From the NCBI RefSeq assembly GCF_050624435.1, contig NW_027458555.1, forward strand, positions 186,001 through 250,000: a stretch of 64,000 nt of DNA, written 5' to 3'. Both the position numbers and the translations under genes were made by a program. The notes under the pieces are model-generated. The model saw only the letters and a list, made by a program, of their open reading frames with translations. It did no database searches and was not told where the DNA came from. Below, in pieces: positions 57,205 through 64,000 of the stretch. Source of the DNA: Tenrec ecaudatus. Taxonomy: Eukaryota > Chordata > Mammalia > Afrosoricida > Tenrecidae. The number at the start of each line of letters is the position of its first letter. Position 1 is the first letter of the stretch.

Positions 57205-57712
57205 GAGGTATCTTATTGTCAACATGGCTGATAAACACATGTGGGGTTAATTGAAGGGCGGAGGGATAAATGGTTCAGTGAGCCTCGCCTTTGTAGTTCT
57301 CAGGTCTCTTGCCTGTGATGACCGAACCAGCGTGCAGATGCCTTAGCAGTTCCCTGCTTCAGCTTGCAAGACTGACTTCCTGCAAGACATCCCCAAGGAG
57401 AAGCCACATGAACCTACCCCGATGCAGCCCTGGGTGCTGGAGCACCCGTGTGGAGAACCCTGTGTGCGCTGAGTTGCTTACACATTCACTGACTCAGCTT
57501 TTCTCCTACAGTTGGCATCATTGTGTCCGTTTTGTGAGATGGAGGTGGACTTCGTGGATTGGTTTTGGACATATGAGTTAATGTTGGTCTTGTGGGCTTG
57601 AGAAGCACTGGGTTGGGATGTTTTCTTGATGCACACTTACCCTTTATATAAAACTCTCTTATACATTAGTTTCTATAGATTTGTTTCTCTAAAGTACCCA
57701 AACTAACACAGT
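57205..57712 (+). repeat. Unnamed dispersed repeat, copy 2
   Basis: It shares AATAAACAC(A/G)TG..TTAATTGAAGGGCGGAGGGA-type sequence at its start and TTTGTTTCTCTAAAGTAC at its end with copy 1 at 33333-33985. The middle differs considerably between the two. The right end reads CCAAACTAACACA, whose reverse complement matches the left end of copy 1 for nine bases. Confidence 0.6.
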
Positions 57713-57806
57713 AGCGATGGTCATTTTTGCGTTCTAACTGAATTCAGTTGCCTGCATTCAACTTGATTCAAGAAACAGCTTTGTAGAAACTTTAAGGTGG
57801 AGTGGT

Positions 57807-57814
57807 GGCATTTG
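57807..57814 (+). promoter_or_regulatory. Possible inverted octamer of the V4-like relic
   Basis: ATTTGCAA near this position matches ATTTGCAT at seven of eight bases and lies about 140 bp before the leader-like sequence. It is weak evidence on its own. Confidence 0.3.
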
Positions 57815-57949
57815 CAATTAGAAAACTACTAATGGATCCCAGACCTTATACCAGCCAGTTACACTCATGGGGAAATACTTCATATAGTTTTCTGGTTAAA
57901 AGTGATCTCCCCAGGAGGAGATTAGACCCTGCTGAGCCAGGATGGACTT

Positions 57950-58239
57950 GGTTCAGAAGTGTCTACATCCTTCCTCTCCCTCTTTCTCCTGAAGATACTG
58001 GTCCTACCTGAGGTCAGTGTCAGGGAAGGGTATTTTGGATTGATTAGATTCAGGTAGCACACAGGGAGAGGCCATGGTGTACAGAGACCTCTGACTATAA
58101 GTCACTGTATTAGTGACTTTGACCCTTCAAGGAAACAGTTCTCCCTAACTCCGACCTCTGTGAGCATTGAGGACACATCTGTTATTGCTGTGCAGGTGGA
58201 CACAGAGAGGGCAGTCAGTGTGGCCCTCACATAAACTAT
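57950..58239 (+). pseudogene. IGHV4-like relic with recombination-signal remnant
   Basis: A leader-like segment (57956-58010, ending ACTGGTCCTACCTGAGGTCA) is followed after a large deletion by FR3-like sequence. That sequence is CAGTTCTCCCTAACTCCGAC and CTCTGTGAGCATTGAGGACA, then TCTGTTATTGCTGTGCAGG, which corresponds to the end of a V4-type FR3 and its YYCA. FR1, FR2 and most of CDR2 are missing. A heptamer-like CACAGAG (58201-58207) is followed by exactly 23 bp and ATAAACTAT. The heptamer has one change and the nonamer is poor. It is non-functional. Confidence 0.65.
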
Positions 58240-58431
58240 ACTGCAGGACAGCTCTGGTACCGGACTGCACAGACCGTTCAGACCAGCAGGTGGCACTCAG
58301 GACAAACAACAAGCCCAGGATCCAGGAGCAGGTACAGAGCTGAAATAATGTGGGGCTTTCTGCAGTGTCTTGAGTTGGTTTTGTTCCCACAGCTCTCAAA
58401 CAGGTTCAGTGGAAACTCTGTTTACAATCGT

Positions 58432-58545
58432 AGGGAGTGTACTAGTGTCTCCTTAATGGTAACAAAGAAACTCTCACTGTCATGTAGTTGATTACGATCC
58501 AAAGTGACCCGATGGGACAGGTTTAAACTACCCCTGTAAAAGGTA
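58432..58545 (-). mobile_element. AfroSINE-like SINE fragment, antisense
   Basis: CACTGTCATGTAGTTGATTA followed by CGATCCAAAGTGACCCGATG and GGACAGGTTTAAACTACCCC is the reverse complement of the SINE middle and tail (TCGGGTCACTTTGGATCG). Confidence 0.5.
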
Positions 58546-58797
58546 TTTGCATATAAGTGTTTAGTCTTGCAAAATTCTCTCATGTGATCTGCAATTTTAT
58601 TTTTTAGTTTCACCTTAGTTAGTTGAAAGTATATAAAATACGAGTGATTTATATAAACAAACCTGGAGTTCGCATGAAAGTACCAGCATGATAGCCAGTA
58701 AAATAGGCCCCATGGGGCAGAGATACAAAGAGGGGTGGTGATGTTGAAAGCTAACTATCCTCAATAAAATTTTTTAAAATAGAAAGAAAGAAAGCTA

Positions 58798-58905
58798 AGT
58801 ATTGGGCTTCTAACCACCAGGTCACTGGGTTGAAATCCAACATCCTCCCCTCAGGGACTGTACTATCGTCTCTTAAATTCCAACAAAGAGAATGTCCCTT
58901 AACAA
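58798..58905 (+). mobile_element. AfroSINE-like SINE fragment
   Basis: AAGTATTGGGCTTCTAACCA followed by CCAGGTCACTGGGTTGAAAT resembles the tRNA-derived SINE head. The rest is too diverged to follow. Confidence 0.45.
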
Positions 58906-59779
58906 AGGGCAGGAAGACAGTAAAAGCACTACAAGTTGGTGCCCTTTGAAAGTGAAAACTTGCCAGAAACGTAAAATGCAAACATTATCCACAAAATAAG
59001 TGATCGAAAAATGGTAAACTTATTCCCTGTCAGTGGTGGAAAATTTGTGGGCTGAGGGTGTAGGGGGTCAGGCAGCCCCACTAGGTCCCTGCTGCCATCA
59101 GAATCATTGTATGTTTATTCACTGCACAGGGTGGTGTCTATTAACAATATTTCATCCTTCACTGCCTAAAAATTGAATGACTTTCTAAATCATTAGTATT
59201 ATGAGGAAGGTAAAAACAATTTATTTTGGTTTTATGTTGACATTTACTTAGAGAACTGACTCTTTTTCATTAAGTGAACTTTTGCATAAATGCTATGTTT
59301 CTGAAAGCTACTGCAACTTGATATCACAATTACAAAGTCTTTAAGAATAGAAATATGTTTTGTTGAATATGGAACTAGAAGTTAAAATTCAAGGCCAGCT
59401 CTAAGGGAAGGCTTTATGACTGTTAAAAAAATTCATTTGATTAATGATAATCTTTTCAATTAATAGTTTAAAAGTATAAAACTAGGAAAGTTAGACCTTA
59501 ATCCTATTAAGAAAAAAACATACAGTAAAGTGCTTAGATGTTAAAACAAAATACAAAGGCAAAATAGTCTAGAATAAAATAATGGACTTTATATTTGTGT
59601 TTGTTTGTATGTCTTTATGACTATGAGATTTCAGATAAAACCATAAAATCATGGTGCATTAATGAAAAAAATAAGTTCAATAGCATTTGGACTTTTTGCA
59701 ATTATAAATGTTATGAAAAGCTAGATATTTTAATAAACTATGTGTAACCTTGAAAAGAATGGGAATTCCAGAACATTTC

Positions 59780-60110
59780 ATTGTGCTCATGAGGAACTTG
59801 TACATGGATCAAGAAGTAGGTGTGTGAACAGAACAAGGGTTTAAAATCAGGAAAGGTGTGTGTCAGTGTTGTAACCTCTTTTCATACTTGTCCAAGCTGT
59901 ATGATGAACAAATAATCAGAAGAGCTGGCATATATGAAGAAGAATATGGCATCAGGACTGAAGAAAGGCTTATTAATAACATGTGATATGAAGATAATAC
60001 ATTCTTGCTTGCTCAAAGTGAGGACTTGAAACACTTGCTGATGATGATCAAGGATTGCAGAGATTATTATGTATTAGGATTCAATGTAAAGAAGACCAAA
60101 TGATGAGGGC
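59780..60110 (+). mobile_element. RTE reverse-transcriptase fragment
   Basis: Frame-shifted and stop-containing translation still matches the RTE reverse-transcriptase core. It reads NLYMDQEVGV, then LYDEQIIRRAGIYEEEYGI, then ERLINNM, then a YEDN motif where YADD is expected, and finally SEDLKHLLMMIKD. The catalytic aspartates are therefore partly lost. It is a dead fragment, perhaps from the same family as the piece at 52.7-53.6 kb. Confidence 0.75.
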
Positions 60111-61199
60111 CATATTCCAATTATTCCAATTCTGCTGTAGTTTCTGATAACTGTTTATTTTGAACTGACTTTGGAAAGTCAGCATACTTCATGAAGACTA
60201 CAGACACCCATCTTCCTCCCAGGTGCTCTCACAACAAGCAGCCAAGAAGAGCATTCACTCTCTCTCTCCTAATAGCTCAAGTCAAAGCAAAACAAAAAAA
60301 AAGTGTTACACGACTCAGTCTTTATAAGTGGCCTTGATTCTGCCTTGTCTGCTTGAGCCAACTGTAGTAAAGTTCAATGTATTGGAATTTTCTTTTAAGT
60401 TCCAGGATCCTACTGCATTTAAACTCTGAAAATTGTCTTGCTTTGTGGAACTTTGTGAATCCTTACAATTATTATGTGCATTCCTAGATTGTTTCATTCC
60501 TTCAATAAACCCTTTAATTTTTAACTGAAGCTCCTGTTTGGCTTTGGAATGAAGAAGAGAAAAGTAAATAATATGTTCATTTCTTGACAATAGGTGTCTA
60601 CCAATCACTATCAAGTTCCTAAAAAGGAAGAAAACAAACAATAAATAACAATAAACTGACCATTTTTTAGCAAAATGTAGTAAACATCAAGGGATTCAAA
60701 AAGTTATCTTCAATAGCTAATTTTTGTGGCAAGATTATATTTGTTTGAATATAATAGCGAAGGAGAATCTGACTACAGTGTAAGAACAATTATGAACATT
60801 GAGCATTCTGTTTGAGGCCATGCCCTAACCTGCTTAACTTTATGTAACAATGTAAATTCCACAGCTTGTACAAAGAACCTCCCCTTAGGACACAAGATGA
60901 GGCCACAGGATGTTAGAATACCCCATTTATTGCCTATAATTATTCTGAATTTTCTTTCCCAATCCCCTGTCTCTCTTGAGCCTTTCCTCACAGGAAAATA
61001 TCACATTATACCAAATGACTATCCATTTTGACGAAAAGTGGCCAGGCAAACATGTCCAGTATAGATATTCCCAACCTTCAGGTCACAGATAACTTGGAAC
61101 GGAAGGACTTTGTTCAAGGAAGCAAGTCACCAAAAAGACATCATCACACCAAATAAAAAGACATTTGGAACCAAGAAGTAGAAAGAGTCCTATCTTGTT
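60111..61199. other. Intergenic DNA, nothing firmly recognised
   Basis: A 108-codon minus-strand frame at 60315-60641 has no recognised domain. Sequence near 60780-61000 has a solo-LTR-like look but I could not confirm it. Confidence 0.35.
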
Positions 61200-61212
61200 A
61201 AGAATCATAACC
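61200..61212 (+). repeat. Left target-site duplication of a short L1 tail
   Basis: AAGAATCATAACC is repeated exactly at 61383-61395. Confidence 0.85.
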
Positions 61213-61382
61213 CCAGGTAGGGACAGAGGGGGAAAATGAGAAGCTGATACTAGGCATCAAGTAGAAAGAATATTTTTTGAGAACGATGATGGCAACAAAC
61301 GTGCAAATGTGCTTGAGACAATGACTGGATGAATAGACTGTGCTAAGAGTTGTACAAGCCCCCAATAAAATTATTTTTTGTA
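61213..61382 (+). mobile_element. Short L1 3' end
   Basis: The last 170 bp of an L1 3' UTR, ending CCCCCAATAAAATTATTTTT, between exact 13-bp duplications. The right duplication directly abuts the next L1. Confidence 0.85.
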
Positions 61383-61395
61383 AAGAATCATAACC
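61383..61395 (+). repeat. Right target-site duplication of a short L1 tail
   Basis: Exact AAGAATCATAACC copy matching 61200-61212. Confidence 0.85.
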
Positions 61396-63887
61396 GTGGA
61401 CATCAAGAATCTCAACAGAGCCATAGCAATAGAAGAAATAGAAAAGGGTATCAAGGGATTACCACCAAAAAATCCCCTGGACCAGATGGCTACACTGGAG
61501 AATTCTACCAAGCATTCAGGGAAGAACTAATACCAATCCTACACAAACTTTTCCAGAACATAGAAAAATATGGCAAACTCCTGGACTCCATCTATGAAGC
61601 TAGTATAACTCTGATACCCAAACCGGGCAAGGATCCCACAAGAATCGAGAACTACAGACCAATATCCCTAATGAACATTGATGCAAAAATCCTTAACAAA
61701 ATACTAGCCAACAGAATACAAAAGTATATAAAACAAATAATTCACCATGACCAAGTGGGATTCATACCAGAGATGCAGGGATGGTTCAACATACGAAAGA
61801 CCATTAGTATTATTCATCATATTGACATGAAAAAGTATAAGAACCACATGATAATATCAATAGACGCAGAAAAAGCATTCGACAACATCCAACACCAATT
61901 CCTGTTTAAGACACTAGCGAAGATAGGAATGGAAGGAAAGTTCCTCAAGACAATACAAGCTACATATGAAAAACCAACAACCAAAGTGGTAGTCAATGGA
62001 GAAAAGACTAAAACAATCCCACTGAAAAAGGAGAAGACAAGGATGCCCCTTGTCCCCATTCCTATTTAATATCATGCTGGAGGTTTTAGCTAACAGCATA
62101 AGGCAAAGATGTGACATCAAAGGTATTCATCTGGGGAAGGAAGAGGCGAAACAATCGTTATTTGCAGATGATATGATTTTATATATGGAAAATCCCACAA
62201 GTTCCACAAGGGGAGTACTGGAAGCAACAGAGGAGTTTGGCAGAGTGGCAGGATACAAGATCAACAAACAGAAGTCCATCGGACAGTTATACACATCAGA
62301 TAAGACCACAGAAGAAGAGATCAAAAAGGTGGTACCCTTCACAATAGCCAAACACAAATTGAAATATCTAGGGATACACCTGACTGAAAAAACAAAAGAT
62401 CTATATAGGGAAAACTATAGAACACTATTACACGAAACCAAGAGCTACTTCAACAAATGGAAGAATATCCCATGCTCTTGGATTGGGAGACTTAATATAG
62501 TTAAGATGTCAGTTCTGCCAAAAGCACTATATAAGTTTAATGCCATCCCAATACAATTACCATCATCTTTCTTCAAAGAAATGGAAAAACTGATTACCAA
62601 CTTCATATGGAGAGGGAAGAAGCCCAGAATTAGCAGAGAACTCCTCAAGAAGAAGGACACAGTGGGAGGGCTTGCTTTACCTGACTTTGGCACATACTAT
62701 GCACAACAGTTCCTAAAACTGCATGGTATTGGTACAATGACAGATACGCAGACCAAAGGAATAGAAACTGAAAACCCAGGAATAAAAGCATCAGCATACA
62801 CACAGCTGATCTTTGATAAGGGCCCCAAAAATATCAAATGGGAAGCCGATGCCCTCTTTAACAAGTGGTGCTGGGAAAAAATGGATATCAACCTGCGAAA
62901 AATGAAGCAAGACCCTCATCTCACTCCATGTACAAGAATAAACTCAAGGTGGATCACAGACCATGAAGTTAAACTCCAAACTATTGGGGCCATCAATGAG
63001 GGAATTGGGACCAACTTGAGAACTTTGGTGCAGGGAATACACAGGCTATCAGAAATAGGGAAGGACACAAACACAGAGGTGGCACAAATTGACAAGTGGG
63101 ATATACTGAAGATAAAACACTTGTGTACATCTAAAGAATTCACCAAGAGAGTAATAATTGAGTCCACAGACTGGGAAAACATCTTTAGCAATGACACATC
63201 AGACAAAGGCCTTATTACTAAAGTCTACAATACTCTGCTAGCTTCCAAAAAGAAAAAACCAATAGCCCACTTGCAAGGTGGGCAAAGGACTTGAACCGAA
63301 ATTTCACAGGGACAGAAATCCGAATGGCCCACAAACATATGAGAAAATGTTCCCTATCTTTAGCCATAAGAGAAATGCAAATTAAAACAACAATGAGGTA
63401 CCACCTGACACCCTCAAAGTAGCCCAATTCAAAAAATCAGAAAGCAACAAGTGTTGGAGGGGTTGTGGGGAGACAGGAACTCTCATCCACTGCTGGTGGG
63501 CCTGTAAGTACGTACTGCCACTATGGAAATCAATCTGACGATAGCTAAAACAGATGGAAATAGAGTTACCATATGACCCAGCAATCCCCCTACTGGGCAT
63601 ATACCCAGAAGAAGCAAGAAACAAACCAAGGCCAGACATCTGTGCTCCAATGTTCATTGCGGGACAGTTCACAATTGCAAGGAGCTGGAAGCAATCCAAA
63701 ATTACATGAACTGATGATTGGATTAAAAGACTGTGGTATATACATACAATGGAGTACTCCGCATCACTAAAAAGCAGTGATGAACGTATGAGGCACATAG
63801 CGGCATGGGAAGAACTGGAGGAAATCATGCTAAGTGAAGTAAGTCAGGCACAAAAGGACAAGTACAACATGAGCCAGCTGAGGTAAG
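61396..63887 (+). pseudogene. L1 ORF2 fragment, disrupted
   Basis: Reverse-transcriptase motifs are readable: [46 protein letters not shown] and FADDMILYM. Frameshifts occur near 61460 (A-run), near 62025 (two bases lost before the GCPLSP motif) and near 63250 (A-run in the AAAGAAAAAACC region). The frame 62050-63294 is long and keeps the thumb and C-terminal region. The tyrosine codon after DLYREN is intact here, unlike in the other L1. There is no endonuclease domain, so it cannot be autonomous. Confidence 0.88.
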
Positions 63888-64000
63888 TATTAAAAAAAAA
63901 TTTTAATGCAAAAGTGGCATAGGGGAAAAAGCTACTGTACACAAACATTTTGGGGGTGAAGACTGTGTAGTATGGAAGAGACCAGACCAAAACCAGGGAT
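61396..64000 (+). mobile_element. 5'-truncated L1 (ORF2 C-terminal half and start of 3' UTR)
   Basis: It starts GTGGACATCAAGAATCTC, in the region between endonuclease and reverse transcriptase, so about 6 kb of L1 5' sequence is missing. It continues through the ORF2 end (about 63887) into the 3' UTR and leaves the window at 64000. It is highly similar to the 42.0-50.9 kb L1. Confidence 0.9.

Larger units (their letters stand above)
58240..59780. other. Intergenic DNA with two SINE fragments
   Basis: Apart from the SINE pieces listed separately and an A-rich retro-like end near 58750, no gene was recognised. Confidence 0.4.

Noticed and set aside
60780-61000. Solo endogenous retrovirus LTR
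   Set aside because: The sequence has a loosely LTR-like look, but I found no matching ends, duplications or polyadenylation layout to support it.
1-64000. CRISPR array, bacterial operon or prophage
   Set aside because: No short regularly spaced repeats, no dense coding and no bacterial gene features. All signals are mammalian.
1-64000. tRNA genes
   Set aside because: tRNA-like segments are heads of decayed SINEs without an intact cloverleaf.

Overview
The window looks like nuclear DNA from a placental mammal. I see interspersed L1, RTE-like and tRNA-derived SINE sequence, two hAT elements with the termini of the SPIN family, processed copies of housekeeping mRNAs, a broken KRAB zinc-finger gene, and several immunoglobulin heavy-chain variable (IGHV) segments. 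The SINEs resemble AfroSINEs and the RTE fragments resemble afrotherian RTE. SPIN-type hAT elements are known from tenrecs. Together these point to an afrotherian, most likely a tenrec such as Echinops. That assignment rests on family recognition from memory, not on a database search.

The only cellular gene family with a consistent local theme is IGHV. There are five V relics, all on the plus strand, at about 35.3, 51.7, 52.3, 56.3 and 58.0 kb, belonging to V3-like, V7/V1-like, V3-like, V5-like and V4-like groups. None is functional as read. The V5-like segment is closest to intact, with leader, V exon and a 23-bp-spacer recombination signal, but it has lost its splice acceptor and carries one stop codon. 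The window is therefore probably a decayed part of the IGHV array.

Layout. 0-1.5 kb: degenerate minisatellite of about 60-bp units. 5.1-6.0 kb: TPT1 retrocopy with an open frame and a target-site duplication. 10.0-10.9 kb: L1 tail. 11.8-15.8 kb: minus-strand KRAB-ZNF pseudogene. 16.4-16.9 kb: RPS26 processed pseudogene. 17.6-20.2 kb: rearranged L1 3' end with a SPIN insertion. 22-33 kb: six more L1 tails, a G-poor telomere-like tract (28.4-29.1 kb) and two unexplained exon-like blocks (29.6 and 30.1 kb). 33.3 kb: dispersed repeat. 35.3 kb: V relic. 39-51 kb: nested L1 complex, including a full-length 8.8-kb minus-strand L1 (42.04-50.87 kb). 51-58 kb: IGHV relics with a SPIN copy, an RTE fragment and a second copy of the dispersed repeat. 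59.8-60.1 kb: RTE reverse-transcriptase fragment. 61.2-64 kb: L1 tail and a second, 5'-truncated L1 running off the window.

Most of the otherwise unexplained repeated DNA has one source. This L1 lineage has a 3' UTR of about 2.7 kb, so typical 5'-truncated insertions contain only 3' UTR and look like an unrelated noncoding repeat. Eight such tails have recognisable target-site duplications. No bacterial or viral gene system was found.
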